From Eriocheir sinensis (taxonomy: Eukaryota; Arthropoda; Malacostraca; Decapoda; Varunidae): 64,000 bases of DNA. Positions 1 to 9,955 of this stretch are shown here, piece after piece. The stretch covers positions 1,009,281-1,073,280 of the forward strand of contig NW_026110518.1 in the NCBI RefSeq assembly GCF_024679095.1. The letters run 5' to 3'. The notes beneath the pieces are model-generated. The model saw only the letters and a list, made by a program, of their open reading frames with translations. It had not been told where the DNA came from and searched no databases. A program made the position numbers and the translations under genes. Each line of letters opens with the position of its first letter. Within the stretch, counting starts at the first letter, position 1.

Positions 1-826
1 ACACCAAGGTGCCCGGGGCCGGCGAGCACCACTCGCTCGCCCGCTGCCCGCTGTCTTCTCTCGTCTTCTCCCCCGTCTTCGCGTTGCTCGCTCGTTTTAT
101 TTGCTTGTTAGATCGTCCGGAAGGGTGTGGGTTCCGGTTGATGACTGTTGATGAAAGTCATCATTTGCTGATCCTAGTGTCAGTTCATCACAGCTTCCCA
201 CGGCCAAAAGCACGACGTGTTGTTAAACATCCTGTTGTGCGACACCGACCGGGTGTCGCCACACGTAGTCGGCTATAGAGAGTAGTGACACACTGTCCAG
301 TAAGTTTCGTTCAGAAAGCGACATCTGGCAACCCCTCCACGTGACATGAAAATTATTATATCCTATCGAAATCGTACTGTTATGGTGATCGGTGGTCATA
401 GGGGCACTCTACATAATTTTAAGATGGATATTTATCAAAAGTGCCCGTCGCTAACGCTTCATAAATATTTTTTCTTTAGGCTCTGTCGCTACATTTTGAC
501 ACGAGCTTTTAGTTTCGTTCAAATTTAGTCAAGAGCAACTCTAAGTTGTTTATCAAACTATGATACATTTAAAAATATATTGCACTTATTAGGGGAGATT
601 GTTATGCCTTTTAACTAAAACCAAAAAAATCCCCGACAGCCGAGATCTTGTTCTTTATAAATTTTTTTATACGTAATAATAGGCTATAAACGTTCACATG
701 ATGGCGTCGACCGCGGGCCTTGACGGCTGGAGCAGCGGTATTCTATTAAAGCCCTTATGTCCGCAGGCACTGCAGTTGTGCTGTCACGTCAGTGGCTGTG
801 GAAACGTATAATTTTTAATACTTAAA

Positions 827-830
<4 letters not shown>
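1..830. other. Unassigned DNA without a supported gene
   Basis: The first 110 bases are GC-rich and the rest becomes AT-rich. An open frame at 9-278 has no recognisable domain and I do not call it. A short perfect stem (239-246 with 252-259, 5-base loop) is present. No repeat-family match could be seen. Confidence 0.4.

Positions 831-832
<2 letters not shown>

Positions 833-862
<30 letters not shown>
833..862. repeat. (GA)n microsatellite
   Basis: About 15 uninterrupted AG units. Confidence 0.97.
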
Positions 863-864
<2 letters not shown>

Positions 865-936
865 CGAGATGCTGGGTGGGGACGGGAGACGTCCATCAGC
901 GACAAGGGGTCAGCTAGTCAGCGACGCGCCGAGCTC

Positions 937-937
<1 letters not shown>

Positions 938-971
<34 letters not shown>
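938..971. repeat. (CA)n microsatellite
   Basis: About 17 uninterrupted CA units, 75 bp after the (GA)n tract. Confidence 0.97.
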
Positions 972-973
<2 letters not shown>

Positions 974-1224
974 ATTTATACATAGATAATGCGTAATCAT
1001 CACGGAGAAATGATTTTAGATTTTTGATTATCTGAATTGTCTTTGAGGCTTTATAGTGACGGGAATCAAGGCTGCGAGTTAAACAGACCCTCAAGCCTAT
1101 TTGCTGTTTGATGGTAAGGAGCATTAGTCACTGCCTGCCTCTGTGAAGGACAGCATTGCACGCGGTATTTTCAGAGTCTAATAAGAAAAAGTGTTTCAGA
1201 CTGTTTGTGATATGTTTTACCTCG

Positions 1225-1246
1225 TCATCATCATCATCATCATCAT
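1225..1246. repeat. (CAT)n microsatellite
   Basis: Seven TCA/CAT units in AT-rich DNA. From here to 1920 I see no gene, only AT-rich sequence including a TAATA-rich patch at 1318-1350. Confidence 0.9.
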
Positions 1247-1920
1247 GTAGAAGACATTCATTATCGCATTTCTAAATTGAATTCATGTAATCCGGTATAT
1301 TTTTAACTACATTATATTTTAATATAATATAATATTATACAATATTATAATTTCACGGTCACACACACGGTACACACTGAAACGCGTCACTAACATCGCA
1401 AGTGAATGCGTCACCGTGGTATAGTTGCCAGATACCGCCACCAGACTAAACATTCTGAAAACCGTGACACTACTCTCTATCGTCGACTGTACAATTGTAC
1501 ATGCATATGAGAAGCTGAACCTGCTTTGCGGCACCGCATATTTGTAACACGTTCTTTAGAATATGTTTTCGAGGAGGATGCCACGTTTTCTTGTTACAGG
1601 AAGAAAGAGCAGTGGTAAATTATGGTAGCCACATCCAGTGTCATTGGCAGTCCAGCAGAATGACGACTGGTGAACACCCAGATGGTGGTGGGGTGCTGGG
1701 TTGTGAATACGCAGCTATGACGCATCATGCTATCTGGATTCAGTCATCGCTGGCATACTGAGTGACACTGCATAATACCAGAATTCATGCCTTTTCTATT
1801 TTTTTTTCAAACAAAATGTTATTACATTCGCAGTGTCAAACGGTGTATACCAGATTATAACCGTATCAAGCATCTCATTACAATGACATATACAAGTTGA
1901 GTAGTAGTTCATGAGATTAG

Positions 1921-2190
1921 GAGAGGAAAAAAACAGTCAGATCTTTACCGTAATAATACCTTAACTGTTCATCTTTAATCGTTATAAAAGATTAAATCCT
2001 TAAGGTAAGATATAAGATAAAGTAGGGGGACAGAGCTGAGTCCACCCCAACTGGGCAGTTGGCGTGGACTCAGCTCTGTCCCCCTACTTTATCTTATATC
2101 TTACCCTAAGGATGAAATCTTTTATAACGATAAAAGATGAATATTTAAGATATTATTACGGTAAATATCTGACTGTTTTTTTTTCCTCTC
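1921..2190. mobile_element. Foldback (near-perfect palindromic) element
   Basis: The two halves are reverse complements with few differences. The left arm is 1921-2045 and the right arm 2064-2190. The 18-base spacer itself folds (2047-2052 with 2057-2062), leaving a 4-base loop GGGC. The outer ends are GAGAGGAAAAAAACAGTCAG and its complement. No coding capacity is present. The form fits a foldback MITE or a long inverted repeat. No target duplication was established. Confidence 0.85.
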
Positions 2191-2265
2191 CCTCTCTGCA
2201 GTTGCGTATATTATACGCCACTGCAGGATAATGCTGACCCAGCGTCGCCGAGGGCTAATTCATGT

Positions 2266-2268
<3 letters not shown>

Positions 2269-2315
<47 letters not shown>

Positions 2316-2389
2316 ACATAGAATTACACATAAAATCAGACCACACAGACCCCATGGTCCAGACAAGGTGGTCTGTCCTTAAACCTAAA
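2269..2389 (-). mobile_element. 3' terminal fragment of non-LTR family A with (TC)n tail
   Basis: Read on the minus strand this matches the 3' UTR of the family A copies at 14082-14144 and 33302-33363. It carries the same stem CAGACCAC/GTGGTCTG (2338-2345 and 2368-2375) and then ends in (TC)n, seen here as (GA)n at 2269-2312. It is 5'-truncated near 2389, and the DNA beyond is not a TC tract. Confidence 0.8.
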
Positions 2390-2504
2390 GCCCCAAATAC
2401 AGTGCCGAATTTTGGCCACGAACTTGACGCCGAGTCAGTTCGTGAAATAATTCGGCTACCGGTTCGCCGATATGACCAGGATTCTTACAGTTCGTGACCA
2501 TTCG

Positions 2505-2735
2505 GCGACATGTCGGGAGAGGAAAGGTGCTTTTGAATCTTCCAGTCAAGGACTGATTCAGAAGCTTTAGATAGACAGGAAAGTAGTCGGTAGTCTGAGG
2601 GATTGGAACGGTCACCCTTCTTAGTCGCAGGCTGTACAAAGGCTTTCTTCCAGCAGGAAGGAAAGATAGAAGTTGATAGACAGAGACGAAAGAGTTTGAC
2701 CATACAAGGAGAAATGGCAACACAGTCTCTTGAGG
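2505..2735 (-). pseudogene. Family B reverse transcriptase fragment
   Basis: The minus strand encodes a decayed stretch equivalent to the [15 protein letters not shown] region through [12 protein letters not shown] and KIQKHLS, i.e. the start of the RT domain. It is degenerate relative to the B copies at 14455-16835 and 62395-64000, with frame changes at the YRPIALLSC position. It is far too short to be functional. Confidence 0.8.
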
Positions 2736-2918
2736 CAGCCACAGCCACAGTGACTTAATTTTATTTGAAGACTACAGTGCTGATAATCACAGAACTACAT
2801 GAAAGCGACACTCAGCGCGGAGGGAAAGTAATCAGCTGGGCGGGGCGTTACGCGGTCAAGTATTTATCCGCGTCCGGGTGGCAGCAAGAGCTGATTCGTT
2901 CCCTCTCGTGCTCATGGG

Positions 2919-3491
2919 CCTGTCACACCTTAACGTTTTAGAGAACGTATGGCTAGCGTATGGAAAACGGTGGCACACGCTCAGCATACGCTTGAATAAG
3001 TTATGGGTACGCTGCTCCATCGTTAGGGTACGTTGAAGTACGGTGGCGTACGGTGCCGTACGTCGTCGTACGCAGGGACAGCGAAGTTTTGAGCATGCAC
3101 AAAATTCTCGACGTATGCCAGCGTGTGGCCAGTACGTTATGCATACGCTGGGGATAAGTTAAAGGCACGTTAGGCGATCGTTATCATTCGTTCTCTGATC
3201 GTTCCTCACGCGTTGTATTCATTAGTATAATGGACAGCGTGCCCAGAACGCATTGTTGTCGTGTTTGTAACGATCATTGGACGTGTAGCGAACGGATGTA
3301 CACCGTGTTGGACGTGATGGCAACGGATGCAAAACGTACATCACGCGCTGAGTACGTTCCCCGATCGTTGTCTTATACGCTCTGCATACGTCGACAACGC
3401 GCCGAAAAACGAAGATTTCAGCGTACGCCACCGTTTAACATGTTTACCATACGCTAGCCATACGTTCTCTAAAACGTTAAGGTGTGACAGG
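2919..3491. mobile_element. Non-autonomous DNA transposon with 45-bp identical TIRs
   Basis: Bases 2919-2963 are the exact reverse complement of 3447-3491. Both read inwards from CCTGTCACACCTTAACG. Homology continues imperfectly inside (AAACGGTGGC in both arms). The 573-bp body is dense in GTACG, CATACG and ACGTA words and holds no convincing ORF. No flanking target duplication is evident, so the superfamily is undetermined. Identical arms suggest a young insertion. Confidence 0.88.
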
Positions 3492-3589
3492 TTCTTCAGC
3501 TGTGTTCAAAATTATTCGACGTAGCGGGGCTGTGCGTGGTGCCGGGCGGGGACGTGAAGCATTGAGGGCGAGGATAGAGCAGTAGGCGT

Positions 3590-3760
3590 GGCGGGGCAGC
3601 AGGACACCGAGGGTGGGGTGAGTGTGGAGAGTGTTTGTGTCACAACCCTTAGGCTTGTGTGGGGTGGGGAGGTCGTAGTGGTGGGGAGGATGTGGATGGA
3701 GAAAAGGGGAAGGGTTAATGGGGGGAGAGGAAGTGGGAGAAGGAGGGGAAGGGTAAGAAC
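3590..3760. repeat. G-rich tract
   Basis: Strongly purine/G-biased DNA with many GGGG and GGAGG runs. No gene is seen. Confidence 0.6.
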
Positions 3761-4805
3761 ACAAGAACATTAGAACATAGGAGTCTGCAAGAGGCCAGTA
3801 GGCCTGTACGAGGCAGCTCCTATGAACCTAAGCTCCCGTGTAGCTCCCGTGTATCTAGCCCCACCTAATATCGCTGTCCATGAATTTATCTAGTCTATTT
3901 TTGAATGTGACAATTGTATTGGCACTCACCACAATGTCTGCTAAGCCTATTCCACTCATCCACCACTCTGTTAACCGATTTTTGCCTATGTCCCTGTTGA
4001 ATCTGAATGTATCCAGTTTAAACCCGTTACTTCGTGTCCTAACCGGTTCTCTTACCAACAAAACCTTATGAATGTCTCCCTTATTAAAGCCCTTCATCCA
4101 CCTATAAACCTCGATCATGTCTCCACGCACCCTTCGCCTTTCTAGAGAATGCAAGTTTAACTGTTTGAGTCTTTCCTCGTATGGCAAGTTTCTCAACCCC
4201 TGAATCATCTTAGTCATCCTCCTCTGCAGCGATTCTAACATTTTGATATCCATTCTACGTATAATAAGGTGACCAGAACTGAATCGCATAGTCAAGATGA
4301 GGTCTAACTAATGCTAAATATAGTTTGAGGAAGACTTCGGCGCTTCTGTTGCTTACGCTCCTTGAAATAAATCCTAGTACCCTATTTGCTCGATTTCTAG
4401 CTTGAATGCATTGTGCCCTTGGACAGAGATCAGAGCTCACTAAGACCCCTAAATCCCTCTCGCACCCAGACCTGCTTATGAGAGTGTCATTTAAGCAATG
4501 GTTGTGAGAGGGGTTGTTCCTACCTACACTCAGAATACTGCACTTCCCTACATTGAACTCCATCTGCCATTTATCCGCCCAGTCATACAATCTGTTTAGT
4601 TCACTCTGGAGAATACTAGTTAACGTCCTGATCCGACTCACTCTACCGATCTTGGTATCATCTGCAAACTTACTGACATCACTACTAATTCCTGTATCTA
4701 AGTCATTGATATAAATAATAAACAAAAGTGGACCCAATACCGAACCTTGTGGGACCTCACTCGTAACACATCCCCAGTCAGATATTTTACCATTGACTGA
4801 GAGTA
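3760..4805 (-). pseudogene. Family C non-LTR reverse transcriptase, C-terminal half (CR1-like)
   Basis: On the minus strand the frame opens before a PQGSVLGPLLF motif, continues through FADDTKIG (the RT catalytic YXDD-type box with F for Y), KWQMEFNVGKC, RDLGVLVSSDL, YLALVRPHLDYAIQFWSPYYT and LQRRMTKMIQGLRNLPYEERL, and ends in a family-typical C-terminus. One frame change lies near 4255-4295, where the frame switches just after FWSPYYT. The 3' end is followed by degenerate ATGTTCTT-type units (3757-3781 on the plus strand), resembling the short tandem tails known from CR1 elements. The N-terminal half of a similar protein lies on the opposite strand at 4915-5668. Confidence 0.85.
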
Positions 4806-4914
4806 TAATTGTATGACATGATTATTGTTGCTGCTATTGTTTTTGTTGTTGTTTCAGTAGTAGTAGTAATTGTTCTTTTTCTTCGTTGTGTTCTCCTTTT
4901 TCTTTCCTTGCGGA

Positions 4915-5668
4915 TTGGAGAGCCAGGAGAACCAGGTAGAAATGTCTTACAATAATTTAGTTAGAGTAATAGTAGAGGGGCAAGAACAGCATATACCACA
5001 GCGAACACTTAGAAAAGAAAACAATGATCCTAAGTGGATGACTCGTGGACTAAAACACGAGATTGGGTTAAAGAAGGGAATTTATCAGAAAATAAAGAAT
5101 GGGGAAACACATCTCAGGAGCCGGTACGTCGAACTATCTAGATTAGTTAAGAAAAACACCAGGATAGCAAAAAAGAACTATGAGATCAAAATAGCAAATG
5201 AGGCGAAAAGTAATCCTAAGGGCTTCTTTCAGATGTATAGAACAAAAACACGGGAGAAAATTGGACCGCTGAAAACAAACACAGGGGAGCTAGTAGAAAA
5301 TTACGAAAATATGAGCACATTGTTGAACGACTACTTCCTTTCAGTATTCACACAGGAGGATCGAACGACTATACCGGAAAGAGTTCAGGTGTACGAGGGC
5401 GGGGATGGCGATAAATTGAGGGATATAATCATTACCAGGCAAGTAGTTCAGGATGAGATAGATAAGCTTAAGAAGAACAAGTCGCCAGGTCCTGACGGGA
5501 TATTTCCGAGGGTATTAAAGGAGTTAGGTGATGTAATCAGTGACCCACTAACCGACATCTTTAAGATGTCGGTAAATACTGGCTATGTACCGAGCCTATG
5601 GAAAGTAGCTAATGTGACGCCGATTTTTAAAAAGGGGGACAGGTCAGTTGCTTCAAACTATCGCCCCT
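4915..5668 (+). pseudogene. Family C non-LTR ORF2, linker and N-terminal RT (CR1-like)
   Basis: The frame runs from the post-endonuclease linker (WMTRGLKHEI, KKNYEIKIANEAKSNPKGFF, IGPLKTNTGELV, LLNDYFLSVF) into the RT fingers (KLKKNKSPGPDGIFPRVLKE, VANVTPIFKKGDRS) and stops abruptly at SNYRP, where a family B sequence begins in the same frame. The upstream endonuclease is absent. Together with the inverted C-terminal half at 3760-4805 this may be one copy broken by 5' inversion. The 110 bp between the halves is low-complexity. Confidence 0.8.
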
Positions 5669-7130
5669 TCTTAACCCAGACGGCAGCACTGCCGTCTCAT
5701 CTATCGCTAAGGCTGAACTCTTCGCTCAAACTTTCTGTAACAACTCCACTATGGACGATTCTGGGCATATTTCTCCTACTTATCCCCCTCTGACTCCTTT
5801 ACGACTGTTATTAAGATTCTTAGGAATGGTGTTTTCTCTGCCCTCTCTGGCGTCAACTCTCAGAAGGCTTATGGACCTGATGGAGTGCTTCTTATTGTCC
5901 TAAAAACTCTGCTTCCGTGCTGACACCCTGCCTGGTCAAACTCTTTCGCCTCTGCCCAACATCTATCTTTCCTTCCTGCTGGAAATACGCCTTTATACAG
6001 CCTGTGCCTATGAAGGGTGACCGTTCCAATCCCTCAAACTACCGCCCTATAGCTTTACTTTCTTGTCTATCTAAAGCTTTTGAATCAATCCTTAACCGGA
6101 AGATTCAAAAGCACCTTTCCACTTATAACTTTCTATCTGATCGCCAGTATGGGTTCCGCAAGGAGCAATCTACTGGCGATCTTCTTGTTCTCTAAACTGA
6201 TTCTTGGTCATCCTTTCTTAGCCGTTTCGGTGAAACTTTCTCAGTTGCACTAGACATATCGAAAGCCTTCGATAGAGTCTGGCACAAGTCTTTGCTTTCT
6301 AAACTGCCCTCTTTCGGATTCTATCCCTCTCTCTGTTCCTCTATCTCCAGTTTCCTTTCCGGCCGTTCTATCTCTGCTATGGTAGACGGTTACTGTTCTT
6401 CCCCTAAACCTATTAACAGTGGTGTTCCACTCTCTTCCTGTTATTCATCAATGATTTTCTTTCCATAACAAACTGTCCGATCCACTCATGCGCTGATGAC
6501 TCCACTCTGCATTATTCAACTTCTTTCACCAAAAGACCCTCTCAACAGGAATTACATGACTCCAGGCAGGAGGCTGCAGTTCTTTCAACAGAAGCCCTCT
6601 CAACAGGAATTACATGACTCCAGGCTGGAGGCTGCAAAACGCTTAACCTCAGACCTTACTATCATCTCCGATTGGGGTAAAAGGAACCTTGTGTCCTTCA
6701 ATGCCTCAGAAACCCTATTTCTCCACCTATCAACTCGACACAATCTTCCAAACAACTATCCCCGATTCTTCGACAACACTCAGCTGTCACCATCTTCAAC
6801 ACTAAAATAATATCCTCGGTCTATCCTTAACTCAAAATCTTAACTGGAAACTTCACATCTCCTCTCTTACTAAATCAGTTTCCTCGAGGTTGGGCGTTCT
6901 GTATCGTCTCCGCCAGTTCTTCTCCTCCGCGCAGTTGCTATCCATATACAGGGGCCTTGTCCGCCCTCGTATGGAGTATACGTCTCACGTGTGGGGGGTC
7001 TCCACTCACACAGCTCAAGGCTCTTCGTCTCATCAGCTCTCGGGTATGCGGGTGAAGTGTTTTCACCTCAGGGAACTAGACATCCCTGCCCTGCATAGTC
7101 TCAGGTCACCCTTGGACAAGGTGTAATACC
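5669..7130 (+). pseudogene. Family B non-LTR retrotransposon copy, degraded (I/Jockey-like)
   Basis: It starts exactly where family C breaks off. It follows the B order: linker (TAVSSIAKAELFAQTF region), GPDGV, a YAFIQPV block, [59 protein letters not shown], the ADDSTLHYSTSF catalytic region, LVSFNAS, and RLRQFFSSAQLLSIYRGLVRPRMEYTSHVWG. Several stops, frame changes and deletions separate these blocks. One short duplication near 6530-6640 repeats QQELHDSRLEAA. It is not functional. Confidence 0.85.
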
Positions 7131-7950
7131 TGATCTGTCTCCCGTGCCAGGGTCACGGTGAAGCCTCTGGGGAGCAGCAGTGGTGGACTGGACTGCAGGC
7201 AGAGGATCTCTTTATGAAACAATGGCTGGAGTCAGCTGTACCGTGCCTAATTATTTAGGCCTGCGGTGTAGAGGAGTGTGGCGACCTCTACACTAAAAAG
7301 CCTCCCTGGGAACCAGTTGTCGGTGTGAGCTCCCCGTCCCTCCCCTCTATCGACGGTACTCCCATCCCTATTCTGCATAACAGCCGGTTCTTGTTTTCTC
7401 CTGAAAGAGATGTCTTCCGTGGGCCATTTGAGGTTGTATCTCCCAGCTTCTAGGTGGAGTTTCTGAGGGATTTTCTTATACTCAAGGAATATTTCAGCTT
7501 TTTGGTCTCTCAGGAAGGGCATCTGATACTCTCTGGAGTTGGTGGAGAACACCTGGTGACAGGTGCCACTGGCCAGGCCTCGAAAAGGTCTCAGAGTTGG
7601 GTTAGACGTCTCAGAAAGTGGGAACGAATTGCTGGTTCCTCTCCTCCCTTGCCAGCTCTGCTCTGTGTGACTACGTAGGCAACGTTCTATGGGACAAAAC
7701 TTCAAGGACATTAGCTGAAAAGCGCCGGGTTGTGAAACTCTCTCTCGTGGCGGAGGCTCAGGACAAGCGATTGGTCTTTGAGGCGTTTTCAAGACCCTGT
7801 GGGAGCGAACTCCCAGTGTTGGAGGCATCTAACACAGCAGTATCTAATTTCCATGCACAATTTTTATCCAATTCAATTTATGGTCACACTTTAAGTTATT
7901 TCGAAAGCGCTTTCAGTATTTGCCCAAACTGTTAACTCGCTTAAATTTCT
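7131..7950. other. Unassigned stretch upstream of the family D ORF1
   Basis: Overlapping open frames exist on both strands (notably 7247-7828 minus and 7618-7935 plus), but none shows a recognised domain or splice structure. By position it may be the 5' UTR of the D element or the tail of the preceding B copy. I could not decide. Confidence 0.3.
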
Positions 7951-7954
7951 AACA

Positions 7955-8448
7955 ATGCCTTCGAACCTTAAGTATGACGTCTGTCCCGGATGATTTGCAG
8001 CTCAGTACTTCCAGCTGAGTAAAATTTGCCGTCTCTGCGTTCAAAGATTACAACCTCAGAAGGCTGTGACTGAATGGAAAGTCAAACATAACGATCTTGA
8101 AAAGAAATTCGAAGCCCTTCAGAATTTGTTGCAAGCAATGTGGCAGTGACTCTACCATCGATGGTGGAGAGGCCCTCCACCGAGACTGTGCCCTCTCCAA
8201 ACGACCCTCCTGCTTCACGGGAGGACGCGTTACCTGCCTCACAGGTTGATTCCCAACCTGCCTCACAGGCTAACCCTCAGCCTGCCTCACAGGCTAACCC
8301 CCAGCCTGCCTCACAGGCTAACCCCCAGCCTGCTTCACAGGCTAACTCCCAGCCTGCCTCACAGGACAACTTCCTGCTGCACAGGATGTCGGGTTCCAAC
8401 CTGTTAGGAACGGAGCCAAACCGAGGCAGGCAATCAAGGATTTACTGA
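7955..8448 (+). pseudogene. Family D ORF1 N-terminal part: Cys motif, coiled coil, Pro-Gln repeats
   Basis: From about 7964 the frame reads a Cys-bearing segment (DVCPG, stop, then SKICRLC), followed by a charged helical stretch (TEWKVKHNDLEKKFEALQNLL) suited to a coiled coil. A frame change follows. Five to six copies of a 24-bp unit encoding PASQANPQ then fill 8234-8366. This layout, zinc-binding Cys plus coiled coil plus linker plus esterase, is known for ORF1 proteins of CR1/L2 elements. An in-frame TGA and the frame change make it a pseudogene. Confidence 0.6.
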
Positions 8449-8474
8449 CCCCCACTACCTTCAATAGGTTCCAG

Positions 8475-9056
8475 GTGCTGGCAGACACCATGGAGGACGA
8501 GTTTGAGACTCGCCTAGTTGGGGACTCCATGGTGCGTGGCCAGCTGGTTGAGTTCTGTGGTCGTTCATCAAACGCCCGCAGAAAACGTTACTGCTATCCA
8601 GGTGCCAGACTGGACGACATCACCGCAGCGTGCGATGATGTCACAAGAAATGCCGGTCGAAACACCCTCTTTGTCATTCACGCTTGGACAAGTGACGTAA
8701 AGACAACCCGTTCTGAGGAACTGCTTGAGAAATACCGCCGCATGATCAAGCAGTATAAATGTAAAACGGATGCCAGTAACATTATAATCTCAGGAATCCT
8801 CCCGAGGGTCGGTGCCGAACCTAGCTTTTACAGTAAGGCCTTCAGCACAAACAACAGACTTCAGTCGCTTTGCTCACAAGAAAGCGTCCAGTTCGCTAAC
8901 TTGTGGAACAGATTTTACTACGATTCAGATTTGTTCCTTGGTGATGGCATCCACCTAAACCCTGTTGGAGCAGCCCGTTTCGGGAGGCTGCTCTGTGACC
9001 AAGTGGCTCTTCGAAAGCCAAAAAACGCGGAGGCGAGAACAGCAGCTCCACCGTAA
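8475..9056 (+). CDS. Family D ORF1 esterase domain (SGNH/GDSL-like, CR1 ORF1p type)
   Basis: This 193-residue open frame has a GDSMVRG nucleophile block (Ser of the SGNH triad, about residue 17), a helical middle, an HAWTSD segment at the place where the family normally has HxGTND, IISGILPRVG, and DGIHLNPVGAARFG with the catalytic Asp and His. SGNH esterase domains are known in ORF1 of CR1/L2 retrotransposons, where the protein binds RNA and may act on lipid or acyl groups. The frame lies upstream of an endonuclease and RT of the same element. The oxyanion Asn is replaced (TSD), so activity is uncertain. The real start lies further upstream, since the N-terminal part is in another frame. Confidence 0.8.
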   Translation: MLADTMEDEFETRLVGDSMVRGQLVEFCGRSSNARRKRYCYPGARLDDITAACDDVTRNAGRNTLFVIHAWTSDVKTTRSEELLEKYRRMIKQYKCKTDASNIIISGILPRVGAEPSFYSKAFSTNNRLQSLCSQESVQFANLWNRFYYDSDLFLGDGIHLNPVGAARFGRLLCDQVALRKPKNAEARTAAPP

Positions 9057-9076
9057 GGGAGCACTCAACCCGCGAA

Positions 9077-9955
9077 ACCCCCGACTCGAATCACATTAAA
9101 GCTTGTTATGTAAACGCTCGCAGCCTGGGTAACAAATTTAAAGACTTGGAAGTCCTCGCAGCTACAAATCATTATCACATCATCGGAGTCACAGAATCCT
9201 GGATAGACACTTCAAATAGAGATTTCATTGCGGAATATAGATTACCGGGTTAAACCATCTTTAGTCATGAAAGAGAGAACAGACAGGGTGGAGGCGTTAT
9301 TTTTTATATCCAAAACTCTCTCCATCCAGTATCCGTGAAAACAGATATTATAACCAATGTAGACACGGTCTTCATTGAAATTAAAAATAAATCTCATAAA
9401 ATAATAATTGGACTTATCTACAGACCACGAAGGCAGACTCTTGATATCGACCATGCATTAAGTGAATTATTATTAGAAACAAGTAGAAGTTGCGAGGCAG
9501 TAATTGTTGGGGACTTTAACTTGCCAGTGAAAAGATGGGGGGAACCGTTGAACTGTCATACAGGGCTCGACTTGTACACAAATTTACTAGAAAATGATTT
9601 ACATCAACACGTTCAAGAACCGACTCGGGAAAATAATATACTTGACCTTATCATTTCAACGACAGCTGATCTAGTTAACGAAGTAAATGTTGGTCCAATT
9701 TTTAGTTCTAACGATCACCGAACAATCACATTCAGCATCAATATGAAAGAAAGTAAAGTAACTCCTAGTAAAGAAAAGGTGCCTGATTATCAGAGAGCGA
9801 ATTTCGTAAGACTCCGATCAATTCTAAATAATTCTGACTGGACTGAAATCTCGGCGGAAACAGATTTTGATAAATCTTGGGGGGTCTTCACCACAATATT
9901 GAACAATGCCATAAGCATATGCGTACCCTATCGTAACAGAGGTTCAACTTTTTAA
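9077..9955 (+). pseudogene. Family D ORF2 endonuclease domain (EEP type)
   Basis: The frame shows the apurinic-like endonuclease motifs in order: YVNARSLGNK, GVTESWID, a GGGV segment, LIYRPRRQ, VGDFNLPVKRWG, ENNILDLIIS and SNDHRTITF (the SDH active-site block). This enzyme would nick target DNA for target-primed reverse transcription. A TAA in frame at about 9252-9254 interrupts it before the GGGV block. It continues by a small frame change at about 9950 into the RT linker. Confidence 0.85.

Noticed and set aside
9..278. 89-codon open frame at the window start
   Set aside because: No domain, no splice or promoter context, and composition explained by GC-rich DNA.
1610..1790. Possible inverted repeat around 1640 and 1740
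   Set aside because: Pairing is weak and patchy; no clear arms.
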